Assembly: GCF_004798865.1 (NCBI RefSeq)
Contig: NW_025336347.1
Span: forward strand, 19,405,430 to 19,469,429
Length of the DNA stretch: 64,000 nt
Source of the DNA: Varanus komodoensis
Taxonomy: Eukaryota; Chordata; Lepidosauria; Squamata; Varanidae
Direction: 5' to 3'
Shown here: piece by piece, positions 46,306 through 58,275 of the stretch
Layout: each line of letters starts with the position of its first letter
Numbering within the stretch: position 1 is the stretch's first letter
Program-made: the position numbers and the translations under genes
The notes under the pieces: model-generated
What the model was told of the DNA's origin: nothing
What the model saw: only the letters and a program-made list of their open reading frames with translations
The model's database searches: none

Positions 46306-47344
46306 GCAGACTGGCACCCATTTCCCCAGGATGGCTTGTATGTGGGCAACAAGGCACCCCAATAATCCACTAGAGGTGATGAGTTCTCATGTCATCCAGT
46401 CCCTGGCCATCAGCCCTCTCACTGGTACGGGAAAGCAGCTAGTGAGCCCCATGGCAAGGGGGCAGCATATCCTTGCTGCTCTGGCCATGGAGCTCACAGG
46501 CAACCAGCAGTGCCAACTACCCTCAAAGTACCCAGTCAGCATTTGAGGCAGCTGCCATGGCTTCCCCACACTGAGGCTTTTCAGGCTTTTCCCCCTTCTA
46601 AACGTTCTAACCACTGGGAGGCACATTTTGCACCGGGGGTGGGGGGGAAGGGTTTTGAGTGAGAATGTAATGGTTTCGGGCTGGGACTATACTACGTATG
46701 TCCCAGTCCCAAATCCTCAGTTTCTTTTCAAACTCCCCTTTTTAAAGAGACCCAAAGTTTTGGCAGGTAATTATCAAAACCACTTTTCCCTTGAAAAAGG
46801 TGGAAGGGCACTTTTGCACTTTCCCAAAGCAAGATGAGGATTTTTCTGCAAAGGGGGTGGGAATCCCCACCCCCCACATCCATCCTCACAGTGTGAGATC
46901 ACTTTGCCTTAAGGGGAAGTTTTAAAAGAAAAACCAATTTTGCAATTTGAAAAAAAAACCCATGGCAAGCCTAAAACAGCTTGCTGCAGTGGTCAGGAGC
47001 AATGGAAATACTTGTTCTTCTCAAGGTGTCCCTTGGGATGCCTGCAGGAGAACCAAGCGATGAGGATGAGGCCAACAGCCCACCGGGAACCTCATCACTT
47101 TTCAGGGCTCACCAGAGGTTGTTTGCACAATGACCAAGCCACATGGCTGCAGGGCAGGCAAATTTACCCAAAGAAAGTTATCCTAACCCTACATTTCCAC
47201 ATCCTCTATTTAGCTAGGAACACTGTGTGGCTAAAGCGTAGCCTTTGCATTAATCCCGCTGCCAGTACGGCAAGTCCTCAACTCTGCCACAGCAAGTTTA
47301 AACACTAGCCAAAAAGCAGAGAGGCAAACTACACCTCTAACCTC

Positions 47345-47568
47345 TGCCAGTGTGTTCTGGCGTAGGTTAGAGGGCTGCCGGGGGATCTTGAAGATCTGAG
47401 TCCTAGTTCCCACTTGTTCATGAAACTCACTGGATGCCTTTGGGACACTCTCTCTCAGCTTAACCTGCCTCACAGGACTGTTGTAAGGATAAAATGGAGC
47501 TATGTAACTCGCCCTGGGTTCCTCTCAAGAAGAAAAAGGCAGGATATAAATGCAATACAATACATAAT
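47345..47568 (+). mobile_element. Sauria-type SINE, full length
   Basis: Starts gccagtgtgttctggcgtag, with ctcacaggactgttgtaagg in the body and an aggcaggatataaatgcaat tail. It lies in what may be the LHFPL4 3' UTR or just beyond. Confidence 0.85.
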
Positions 47569-48051
47569 ATAGAGGGGGGCCCTCACTATCTGGACCTGCC
47601 TCAAGATCCACATGCCCTCCAGTCCTCCCACCTTCAGGTGTCCACACATTCAGTGGAAATTTGGAAAGAAGGTCCTGTGTGTGTACAGCTAAACACACTT
47701 AAGCTCTCCATTTAAGCAGAAACCGGTTCTGTTTCTGACATTCTAACAAATACACAGTTGTTGGGGACAGATTTGGCAAGCGTGGTCCTGTTCTCACTTC
47801 CAAACATTCATTTCAGGCATGGAGGGGTCCTGAGCGAACAGCCTTTTTGTCTCTCAAGACTGCACAGTGAGAGTGATGATGCAGGATGAGTCAGTCGTCA
47901 GCAGGAAATCATAGTCAGCTAGAATGGCATAAGGCCTCAGGTGGCCAGGCCTCAAAGCAGCCCTAACCAGAAGAACCCAGCAGCAACAAATAACCCACAT
48001 CGATTCACCTCTTGGTACCCAGCCTGACTTGATCAGGCAAGCCTTTCTCTG

Positions 48052-48178
48052 CCTGAGGCCTTCCAAATGTTTTGGACTTTAGCATCTATCAGTTCCAGTT
48101 GGCAAAGCCAATTGTCAGGGATGATGGGAATTGCAGTCCAACATCTTCTGGGAAACATTACACTGGGGAAAGGCTACC
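48052..48178. mobile_element. Foldback family A
   Basis: Left arm ccttccaaatgttttggact. Right arm ggatgatgggaattgcagtc, then caacatcttctgggaaaca. Confidence 0.75.
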
Positions 48179-49789
48179 CTAGCCTCTTCATATGGCTGGC
48201 AGATGCAAGGCGACATAAAATAACCAACCGAAACTTGCAGCCACCGATTTGGACTTTTCTTGAAATGGTATTTAGATTACATGGATGCAGAATTTTAGCT
48301 GTTTAGTCCACCCCACCCCAGTGCTGCCTGTCACCAACTGTTGTACAATCTTGTGCAGCGAAAACACACATGACTGACACTACTATGCATTTTCTCCACA
48401 GAGGATATAATGTAGAAGAGGCAGGAGGGCCCCACTCTTAATTGGTACCTGGACTAGACTCCTCCCTCCCTGCCCACCTCCCTCACCACCTTTCCTTTGC
48501 TGCTGCCAACCGGGGAAAAAACATCCAAACCAGAAGTCGCGGAATGTGCAGACCTACCTGTGCGCCACTTCCGGAGACGCACCCATCCCTCATGATCGCT
48601 GGCTTTGGCTCCTGCCCCCTCTGCTGAGTGGCTTCTGGTGGACAGAAGAATGACACAGACAACCTGACCCATCCTCAACTTTCTGCTTTGGGGAAAAGGA
48701 AACATGCACACTCCTATTTTGCGCTGAAACAGAATGACATCCCTGGAGTTTTTAACCAGTTCTTTCCAACGGGATTTCAAGCTTTCCAGGAAAAGCTTTC
48801 AGTATGCCTCCACCCCACCCCCTTCTTCCCAAGAGCTGGTGCCAAGATGCTACTGCTGCCACAGACTTTGCCAGGGCCACCTCTTTGCCTCCTCTTCCCC
48901 CATTTTCAGCAACTTTAACCACCCTTACGCCCATCCAGGGCCACCCAGCACCTGAGACTGTCCCATTTGATACTTTTGTGTGTAAATTAAATCGTCTCTG
49001 AACAGGGTAAGGTGAGCTCGAATCCCCCTTCCCTGTGGGGGTTTCAGCCACCGGAACTTTGCATTCTCCACTCATTCTGCCCAGGTAATGGAGCCGTACC
49101 TTGATGTGTAGAGAAGGGGAGGGGGGGCTGGTTGGCTGGCCTTTCTCTGCTCACTGTGGGCTGCTACACAATCCCGGCCTGCAGGGTGGCTCCTCTAATG
49201 CTGAATGTAAGCCTCGGCCAGGCCTTGTGAGCATGATGGGAGGAAGTAGCCCAGCACGAGGCGGCGGTGGGAGCAAGGCCTTCCTCTGGTCTGCTGCCAG
49301 GGCTGATGCCCTGCCCGGCTGTGGTTCCAGCTCAGCTCCAAGGCTTGAGCCGAATACCATTTCCTTTGAACCTGTGGTGCTGCTCCTCCCCGATCTGAAG
49401 CAAAACCACAGCAAGGGGAGCATGGCTCGAGGCAGAAAGCAGGGCAGGACAGGGCTCTCCTGCGCCGCTTGGGGAACTGTCTCCCCGACAGGAGGAGGTG
49501 GGCCTTGTGGGTGCCCCCTTCCCTCCGCCAGAATGAGCATCCTCAGGATCCTGTGTTGTGGGCTAAGCTGTGTGAGAGGCAGATGACAGCAAAGGACCTA
49601 ATCCCCTCTCCCAGAACTCCCCACCCCATCCCCATTTCCATGCTTTCACTCACACTGAGAACTAGGGCAGAGAGGCACCAGCCCGAACGCTGGGACACGC
49701 GTGCCCCCTCCAGACAACAGTGTGGCAGCCAAGCCAGCCCCCCACTGCTTGGTCTGACTACTGAGACGGTCCTATGGGGCAACCCTTTG

Positions 49790-49801
49790 CCCCCCCCCCC
49801 C
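49790..49801 (+). repeat. C12 run
   Basis: Uninterrupted C run. Confidence 0.9.
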
Positions 49802-51350
49802 ATACAGCTGTCAAGCCTATCAGTGTGCTGCTGTTGCCGCTGCCACTTGAATCAAGCTAGGCCTCGGGCCAGAGCTGGGCCTCAAATAGATTGGAACGTG
49901 GCTTCATACTGAAGAGTCTTCCAGACTTGGATGAGGCCTAACCTTGTCTTGTGCCAAAGTGTGCAACTTGGTATCATGGATACAGAGACCAGTTCAGCCT
50001 GTGTAAAGCCTCCCCACTTCCTTTTTCACAGCTCCCACCAGCAGCAGCTATTACCATAATAAAGCCCGTGACACCCCGAAGCGAGCAATAGCAACCTTGG
50101 CAAGGACCCGGGAATACCTTTCCTCAAGCTGAAAATAATCAATGCCCTGAGAATGAAGGGAGTCTGCTCCATAGGCAGACATAGCCAGAAAAGTGGGGAG
50201 GAGGAAACTAAAAGGAGGCCAGAGAATAGAAGGAAACGCCAGAAGGAAATGCAGAGAGCCTAAGGCATTTTAGTTTCCAAGGCAGAAAATCCAAATGGCA
50301 TCCTCCATGAAAATAAAAACATAAACCAAAAAGCTGACAATTTACTGCCCGTTAGCAGGACTCCAGAATCTGCTGTTTTTAGGGTGGCTGCCCCATCCTG
50401 TCTAATAGCATGGCCAAGCTTGAGAAGTAGACCTAAAACACGAACCCCCAAGTGAAGAAAGCACAAAGGAGCCCTGGGTGAGGGAGGGGATCAAACTAAA
50501 ACCTTATTGTAGCATTAAGAACTGGGGGTAAAAGGATGGCCCAGGAGGTGCAGCTCTCTCACCATTTCATAGTAGCCAAGAAGGGTGGGTGGATCTGCAT
50601 TATTCGGTTTGCAGCAGGGAAATGATGGGACCCTGACTAGATTCCCTCTCACATGGATACACCGAATCACTCGAACTTTTTAAAAACAACAGTGAAGAAC
50701 AAGTCTCGTTTGGCCCAGAAGGAAGCCCATTCAGGACTGATAAGCTGGGTGAAGCACTCATCAGTGTGGAAAACCTAACTCGTCACAGTGATTGTAGTAT
50801 TATCACATCACTGTGTTCATCAGGCTGAAACACCCAGAAATTGCCAGTGAATCTGGGGATTGTGCTCCTGCATCTCTTCAAGTTCACGTTTGTTGCTAAC
50901 CTGCTGCCAAGTATGGTGATGCCACTGATAAGATGGAATTAGCTAGTTCATTCAGCTATTGCAAAGTCTCTGTCAGGAGCAAACCTCCCTCCCACTCAAT
51001 AGCCGCAGTCAATTTATGAGATGTTAGGAAAGACCAAAATGGATGCGATCTCAGCTGTTCCGCATTGCTCATGAAAAGCTGTAATCAGGGACGCCATTGG
51101 GGTAAGACCTGGGGGCAGAGCACCAGCGCTCTGCTCAGCAGGAGGAGCAGGAGGCCCCCAAATGCAGTGGGGCTGGCTTACCCCCAAAGTCAAGTAAGAG
51201 AACACAGGTTGCCACCTAAAAGAGATCCCACTGCCGCCGCCACCCTTGCAGGACGGTTAACTACAGTCTCACCTAAAATTACCTAATTGTACTGCAGGCC
51301 CCAGTCTCTTACACACTTTCTTGAGAGTTGTTTTCATTAAACCTAGAGGG

Positions 51351-51387
51351 ATTAACTCCGGAGTAAACACAGACAGGATTATAGGAT
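51351..51387 (+). mobile_element. Foldback family B, trace
   Basis: Contains taactccggagtaaacaca and caggattatagga. Confidence 0.35.
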
Positions 51388-51699
51388 AAACTCACATCTC
51401 CAAAACAAAAGGGAATCATTACCAAGAGGGGGAAAATAGCCAAACCAGATCAAGGCATTCCCACTTTGTAGGCCTCGGCACACAAACCCCCTAGCATTTT
51501 CAGATCTCAGTCACACCTTCCTGGTTAGGAAAGTCCAACATATCTTGGTAAATGGTAAAGCAGCTTGGAACAAAGGTCCAGCACTGGCCTGCAACTCCAC
51601 TAGCCAACAGGGCTTTTTAAGAGGCCATGAGCCGCCGGAGCAAGTTTAGCCTGCACTGGGGGTGGGGGGAGGACAAGACACAATTGTGTACACATTAAG

Positions 51700-52860
51700 T
51701 TACATGCGCTGGAAAAGTGGAATTGCTTTTGATGGAAACAGCAAGACTGATGGGGAAGGGAATACAGTAGCTGTAATATATATCCGTATTTTAGTACAAA
51801 AAAAGTTTGATACAGTGTTTCACAAAACCTTAACTGGAAAACATAAAATTCAAGATGGATTGGATTGGACCAGAACCTGTTGCATCAATTGAAAGCTGCA
51901 GATGTTTTCAGTGTTGGGATTTGAGGATGGGATTTATGATTATCAACTGCTTGCACATCTTTGAATCCATGTAAGGGTCATGGGGAAGGGGTGGAGGACC
52001 TTTAGAAATGTGGTGCATAAGAAGGAATATGTGCTTGATCAGACCCTGCTATGTATTGCCTTTGAAAGGGAATTCCACTACTGCCACATGAACATTATAG
52101 GTTGATGATGCAAACAGTCCACCACTTTAGACCTTAATTTTCTAATTACTACTTAGCATCCCTGTGGATGGAGTTCAGGTCCACTATATTAACATCTGCT
52201 CTGGGTAAATTGGTGGAAAATAATTGAGCATATAGAGAAGGTCTGGGCAACTTCTGACCCTCCAAGTGTTTTGGCCTACAATTCCCATCATTTCTCACCA
52301 CTGGCTATGTTGGCTAGAGCTGGTGGGAGTTGTAAGCCACAAGTTGTCCATCCCTAGTATAAAAGAACAAGTCTTGCTGAAGCAGAATAAGCTTCTTTCT
52401 TACCAGTCTACTGGAGTTCTTTGAATGTGTCAACAAGTGTGTAGCTATGGGTGACTTGTTAAGCTTCATAAACATGGGACTTTCAAGCTTTCAGAGTACC
52501 TTAACAAAGACCCTGGAGCAAGCTTAGCAAGGAAGAAGAGCAGACATCCTTGTATAAATCAGAAATGGGCTAAAGAACAGGAAACGGTGGGCACAAACAT
52601 AGGCAGTTCTCACAGTGGAGGCATGTAAGTGCTACCCTAACAAGGAACCGTGCTTTTAAACTTGTCAACAAATGATTTGGAATTGGAAGTGAGCAGCAAG
52701 GTGGCTGCTTTTGCAGGTAACACCAAATTAGAATGCTGTAAACTCACGGAGACTACAAAGAGCTCCAAGAGGCTCTTTCTCCAGACAAATGGGCAATAAA
52801 ATGGCAAATGCACATCATATGCATGGAGTTGCCCCAAAGAACTTTTGGCCCCCCATCAGG
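51700..52860 (+). mobile_element. CR1-like LINE, degraded reverse-transcriptase region
   Basis: The + strand carries EGNTVAVIYIRILVQKKFDT, aligned by eye to the CR1 motif VDVVYLDFSKAFDTVSH. Further on, NDLELEVSSKVAAFAGNTKL matches the region of the catalytic YADDTKL box, where the two Asp are now Gly and Asn. Unrelated DNA and a foldback element (52236-52362) sit between the two. The copy is old and dead. Confidence 0.65.
52236..52362. mobile_element. Foldback family A, both arms, inside a CR1 remnant
   Basis: Left arm ctgggcaacttctgaccctc with cctacaattcccatca. Right arm tggtgggagttgtaagccac and aagttgtccatccctag. Confidence 0.8.
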
Positions 52861-52875
52861 GAAACCCTCATTGTT

Positions 52876-53110
52876 ATAGAAACATAGAAACAAAACGAGT
52901 CAGAGGGGGACTCCTGGGTCATCTAGTCTGACCCCCAGCTCCAGCCAGCTCCGCTCATCCAGATCCCAAACATGTGGTTGTCCAATCTTTATAGAGTTTA
53001 TCTCCAACCTGAGATCACAGATAATAGCAGGAATTTCCTTGCGTGCCCCTTTGCATTCCAGTGACACCCTGCCAGGCCCGCATGAGCCAGATGACATCAG
53101 GGGTCCCTGC
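52876..53110 (-). mobile_element. CR1-like LINE 3' end, second subfamily
   Basis: The reverse complement ends ctagatgacccaggagtccc, then ctgactcgttttgtttctat. It matches the end of the copy at 32545-32772. It faces the CR1 fragment to its left tail to tail. Confidence 0.7.
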
Positions 53111-53251
53111 CCTGCTCTTTCACGTCGTCTGTTCCACTGAAAGCCCGGGAGGGGACCATCCAGCTATCTCAGCTCTGCAGTAAAAATCACCCATCCAGAA
53201 TGGATAACAAAACGGCCTGACGGTGTCCAGTAGCTCTTCCCCACAGCAGTG

Positions 53252-53362
53252 CTCCCCAGCTGCTTTGAACTATAACTTCCAGCATTCCTGACCATCAACT
53301 CTGCTGCGCAGCCTGATGGAAGTTACAGTCCAGAACTTGAGAGTACCAGGATTGGGAAAGTT
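53252..53362. mobile_element. Foldback family A, degraded
   Basis: Left arm gaactataacttccagcatt. Right arm ctgatggaagttacagtcca. Confidence 0.65.
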
Positions 53363-53494
53363 GGTGTACACTGTGCCTTTGCCCAGCCCCACTGGTCATC
53401 TGCAGATGGGAAGAGGAGGCTGCAAGCATAGCCCATGCAGGACTAGGGGAGGAGGCCAAAGGCGTGCCACTGACATGCCAGGAAAATGCATGGC

Positions 53495-53546
53495 AGCGTT
53501 TGCCAACCTGGTACTTCCCAGATATTTTGGACTTCAACTTTGGAGG
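53495..53546 (-). mobile_element. Foldback family A, one arm
   Basis: Left arm only: gccaacctggtacttcccag then atattttggacttcaact. Confidence 0.5.
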
Positions 53547-53569
53547 TCATGAAAATGAAGATTGGGGGC

Positions 53570-53915
53570 AGGGAGGGGGGCATGATATCCCTATATAAGT
53601 ACCTCAAAGGCTGTCACAAAGAAGGTCAATCTCTCTTCTCACTGATACCAGAGAGTAGAACACAGAATAATCAATTCAAGTTGCAACTACTCAGGCTCAG
53701 GCTTGATATCAGGAAAAGTTTCCTCACTGTAAGAGCAATATGGCAGTGGGACCAGCTGCCTAAAGAGGTGGGGGGCTCTCCCATGCCAGAGACATTCAGA
53801 AAGAACCTGGGCAGCCACCTGAGTGGGATGGTGTAAACTAGCATCCTGCAACTGCAGGGGGTTGGATCCAATGGCCTTCATGGCCCCTTCCAACTCTTCT
53901 GTGATTTTATCCAGA
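53570..53915 (+). mobile_element. CR1-like LINE 3' end
   Basis: The + frame reads ISLYKYLKGCHKEGQSLFSL, then RLRLDIRKSFLTVRAIWQWD, the CR1 C-terminus. The 3' UTR has gcagggggttggatccaatg. Another CR1 piece starts directly after it. Confidence 0.88.
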
Positions 53916-54950
53916 CTCTAGCAAAGCCTTCGACAAAGTGCCCCATGACACCCTGATCGCCAGACTAGCTAAAAGCATGCTAGGAGCGCAACCATTAGGT
54001 GGATCCACAATAGGCTGCACAATCAGAGTGCTCATCAAGGGCAGGTTCTCAGGCTGGGCAGAGGTGTCAGGTGGGGTGCTGCAGAGTTCTGTCCTGGGAC
54101 CAGCACTCGTCGACATGTGTATTATTTAGGTGAGGAAGTACAAGGAAAGATAATTTAAACTGCAGATGACGCAAAGCTGGGTGGAATGGCAAGACACAGG
54201 GTGATGTTGACAGGTTCGAATGCTGGGCAGAAAACAACAGCAAGAAATTTAATAGGGACCAATTTCAAGTCCTCCACTTAGGAACAAAAACCAAATGCAC
54301 CACTATAAGAGAAGGAACACTTGGCTCAACAATATTGCAAATAAGAAGGATTCTGGGGTTGTTGTAGATCACAAGCTAAATATGAAGTAACAATGTGAGG
54401 CAGCTGCAAAAAGGGCAAATGCTATTTTGGGCTGCATTTACAGATGCATCACTTTCAAACACATGAAGAACTAGTTTCTCTTTTTTCTGCCCATGTCAGT
54501 TCTCACTTAGAGTACTGTGTCCAGTTCTGGGCACCTAACTTTTAAAAAGATGCAGAAAAGCTAAAAAAAGGGGGGCACTGAGAAGTGAAGCAAGGGTGAT
54601 TCAGGGACTGGAGACAAAACCCTATGAGAAAAGATTGAGAGAACTGGGCATGTTCAGCCTCAAGAAGAGAAGACTGAGGGGAGATAGGATAGCACTATAC
54701 AAATACCTGAAATGCTGTCCCAAAGAGGAAGGACAAAATCTCTTCTCATTAATTCCAGAGTGTCAGAGCAGTATGACAATAGTACCTATTATCTGGGGCA
54801 GGTGAGGGCTCTCCCTTGCTGGAGACATTCAAAAAGCATCTGGACAGTCATCTGAATGGGATGGTGTAACTTGGTGTCCTGCAGTAGCATGGTGTTGGAC
54901 CTGATGGCCTTCTGACCCCTTCCAACTCTATTGTTTTATGCTTCTAAGAT
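53916..54950 (+). mobile_element. CR1-like LINE, 3' 1 kb with RT part
   Basis: The + strand has SKAFDKVPHDTLIARL, then GVLQSSVLGPALVDM (RT box B, usually GVPQGSVLGP), then the ADDAKL catalytic region near 54160. The C-terminus reads RLRGDRIALYKYLKCCPKEE. The copy is 5' truncated and broken by stops. Confidence 0.88.
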
Positions 54951-56264
54951 TTCCATCCTGACCCGTGAATCTTTATTTTTCATGTTTCAGAGGGAGAGAA
55001 GATATCTTAGCATGTATTTTGTATTATTTTCTCTTGCCACTTTGGATCAATCTTTTTATCCCCATTTGGGCTAAAAAGAATTGAGATTAGGATTTGACTT
55101 CTGACCATAGGTACTAAATCACATTCCAATTTCACTTGTCAGTCTTTCAGGAATGTCTCAAAGAATGTCAAGGAGGCAAGTTAAACCAAAAGAGATCAAC
55201 ATTGGACAAAAGGTCCAGCCGGGGGTGGAGTGGAGGGAGGGAGGGCTCAGGTGAGTTAAGCACCTGCTTACCTGGGCTTGTAGCAGAATCAGGTAGGTCT
55301 GTGTTTCTTGGGCAGGTATCCAGGGGTCTCACAGATCACCACGCTGCAGATGCAATTCTCAAGGCCCGCTTGATTTCACTTCAATCAGTCTGCAATCATA
55401 TTCCCATGTGTGACAGTTTGATCCTGCTGTTGGTCGACACAAAAAGCCTTTGGTTCAAACGAGGCCAGGATCAGGGGTAGGGCATGGATGAGCACCTGCT
55501 CAACAGCCACACCTCTGCAGGTCTGCTGACAAGGGCCCCCTGGAGTCGCCCCCTCTTTCCACCATTGCAACCTGCTTGTTCAACTGCTTCACCTTCTGGA
55601 CTTGGTGGCTTTGGCGAGGAGGAGGAGGGACAGGAGATGCTGCTACAGAGTTGCTCACTGGCTCTCTGCCCTGTCAGGCAAGTGGTAGCATTGCTGAGGG
55701 AGTGACTGAGGAGTAATAGCTGTGGGTGACATTGACTGGGAGATGACATACAAAATATTGAGTGACCGCAGGCAAGCCTCGCCCCCCACCACAAAATGGC
55801 CATAAGACCATCCTTACATGGTCGTTGCAGGAATGCTTTGTGAAGCCAAACGAACACCCGAAGGGCTACATACAGCTCCTAAGCACTCAGCAGCAACTTC
55901 GCTTTACGGCACATCATTGCAGGCCATGTCATGTGTGAATTTCTAACCCTTGAAAACCACCCTTGCTAGCTTTTGAGGGGAGGCAGGATTGACTTCTCTT
56001 CAATGAAATTGGGTTGACAAACATAAAACCACCCAAGGAAATGACACCACAGGAATGTGAGCATCTCTGTACCTACATTACAAATCCAAAGCCTTTAGAG
56101 CTCTTCTCCTTCAGGAGCAGCAGTTCCATAGCTCCACAGCCAATGCTGAAAAGGCTGCATGCCAGGCAGTGCAGTAGTTTTCAGCTACACAAGAGGATGT
56201 AAGAGGGCTTCCTCAGATCATCAGTGGTAAGGCATGCTTGAAAATAAGAGTGGGTAAACAGCCT

Positions 56265-56325
56265 TCCCTTGTGGTGGCCTATAACACCCATGGTCCCCAG
56301 CCAGCATGGCCAACAGAATTGCCAA
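56265..56325 (-). mobile_element. Foldback family A, one arm
   Basis: Contains ggtggcctataacaccca and ccccagccagcatggccaac. Confidence 0.45.
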
Positions 56326-57957
56326 GACTTTCAAGTGGGAATACCTCTACACGACCAAGAATCTCTGGAAACTAGAGCTCAGACCCAATGTCCATGTTCT
56401 ATAATTTCAGGGTTTGTTGGCAAACAAGGGCCATACAAGGGCTGACTGGGGATGATGAGGATGAATACAAAGTTGTGGGTGGCTGGGTTCATTTTTAAAA
56501 TGAGATAGTGAGAATCTCTACCACAGCCTGTTACATCATGTACTATGATGGTTTCCCTGCTTGAAAGAAAGAGAAACCCCTCCACACTCTTTTGCTGTCA
56601 TCACTGGGGCAGGTTGGCACACGGGGGATCCTTACACATGGAGAATCCTCCCCAGAATGTTTGAGGATTCCAGCATGCGTGCGTGGAGCTCGCTGCAAGA
56701 GCCTGCCTCCCCAGGCTGCCCCAGTGTCCAGTTCAAAGCTGTGCTGCACCGTCAGCAGCATGAACTGCCAGACAGAGCGGGACGAGTTCTGGACTGTGCC
56801 AATTCAAGGGGGCACATGATGTTTTGAAGGCTCACCCACTTAACATGGTTGGTAATGCATTCACATAGCAGGAAGCCTAGCGACTTTACTATAGCTAGAG
56901 CCGGTCTCAAACATTTTGCTGTTCAAGAAGCACAGGATGGTTCCCCTCTGTTCCACTTATGGAAGATGACTAGACTACTAGTAGACTCTTTGGAAGTAGA
57001 ATGCGATAGATGTGAGGAGACAGGTTCCCTTGGGACACCACCAGCTATATCCCAGTGCCACTCCTCCCTACCAACCACATCTGCTGCCTGAAGTGGCCTC
57101 CTCACTCCGTTTGTTTTGTAGGGCTGACTCTCATTCAGCTTACATACCACCTCACATGTGAGACTGCCTGTTTGGGGCAGGTCAAGTGGCCTTTGAGTCA
57201 AGCTGTTCCAGGCTAGCTGTGCCTTAACATCAGTGCGTAAGGAAGGAGAAGCCACTGCTTACCAAAGCTCTCATGCAGGATTTTGGGCCCTACCCTGAGC
57301 ATAAGAACTGATTACCTGATGGAAATTCACAGGTGTGTTCCCTTCTGCTCTGGAAAATGAAGGGAATCCTACATTTTATATCAAGCAGCCTCCATTTCTA
57401 TCAAGAAGCAGCCCAATTCAGCTACCAAACACGTCCCATTTTTCCACCTCAGGATGCTCCTCCTGTGCTGCTTTCCACAGTGACTCACTGCTACACCTTG
57501 AGCTGATGCCTGCTACTGGCTTTCTCCAGCTGTCTCCATGGCAACCCTGCCAACGTAACTATGGAGATTGTTGATCATGATGCTGCTGATGCCAAGGGCA
57601 CACTCTAGTAGCAAGCAACCGGCATCAGGTGTAGAATATTCTGGACATGACTTCCCAGGTACAATCAAATATTGTACTCCCTTGCAGGCGATGAAGGGGA
57701 AGGAAGCATTTATGCTGCTGGGCTAAATAAGAGGTTCCACTTGAAATTAAGATAGCTGATAGTAAGAACTGGAGGCCGTATGCAGGACAAAAATGGGCAA
57801 GCACGCACATTCTAACTCAAACCATGCATTTAACAAGTGGGATTGTCACCTCCTAACAGGAGTGCACTGCTGATCATGATTCCAGTCAGGCAGCAATGTC
57901 TGTTTCTAGTATACTCCATTCCATTCATCATTTCCTTTTCCACCTGACACTCAACAA

Positions 57958-58275
57958 TTAATGGCTTTTAAACATGCTAAATCCTTTTAGGTCTAGGGTT
58001 TGCTGCTGTTGTTGAGGGGACTGCTCCTTTAGGAGTTCCCCCATGCTCTTTTGTATTTCTGCAAACCTTGAGCACACTGAAACCTTCCTCTGGTGTCTCA
58101 GTTGCTCCATTCTGTCTCCAGCTCTATCCGTGCTGAACCACATGAATTTACTGTTAGACCAAGTAACAGGTCCAATTCTGAAGCTACCAAAGAGGAACAG
58201 AGTTGAGCAGTGGATATGTTCCCAAATAACATACCTGCACAGGATATTAAATATGCACTGGCCATATCCTGCCAA
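57958..58275 (-). other. Unrecognised coding-like fragment with Gln-rich end
   Basis: The - strand is open for 105 codons. The second half looks protein-like: DRMEQLRHQRKVSVCSRF, AEIQKSMGELLKEQSP, five Gln, then LDLKGFSMFKSH and a stop. This is the pattern of a charged helix with a polyQ tract. No convincing acceptor precedes it, and the first half looks random. I do not recognise it. A decayed mobile-element ORF or retrocopy end is as likely as a host exon. Confidence 0.25.

Larger units (their letters stand above)
45693..49010 (+). other. LHFPL4 3' UTR of unknown length, then intergenic DNA
   Basis: No coding sequence is seen after the LHFPL4 stop. The interval holds a type-A foldback near 46.04 kb, a fragment of the GGTTCGAACAACA family near 46.27 kb, a Sauria-type SINE at 47.35 kb and a type-A foldback at 48.05 kb. 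A possible poly(A) signal ATTAAA lies at 48987-48992 in a repeat-free stretch, and an AATAAA occurs later at 50058-50063. I cannot say where the transcript ends. Confidence 0.4.
49011..51690. other. Intergenic, no gene seen
   Basis: This 2.7-kb stretch has a C-run (49790-49801) and a fragment of foldback family B near 51.36 kb. A GC-rich part lies at 49100-49560 and has long but unremarkable ORFs on both strands. No conserved protein motif or splice-bounded exon was recognised. Confidence 0.5.
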
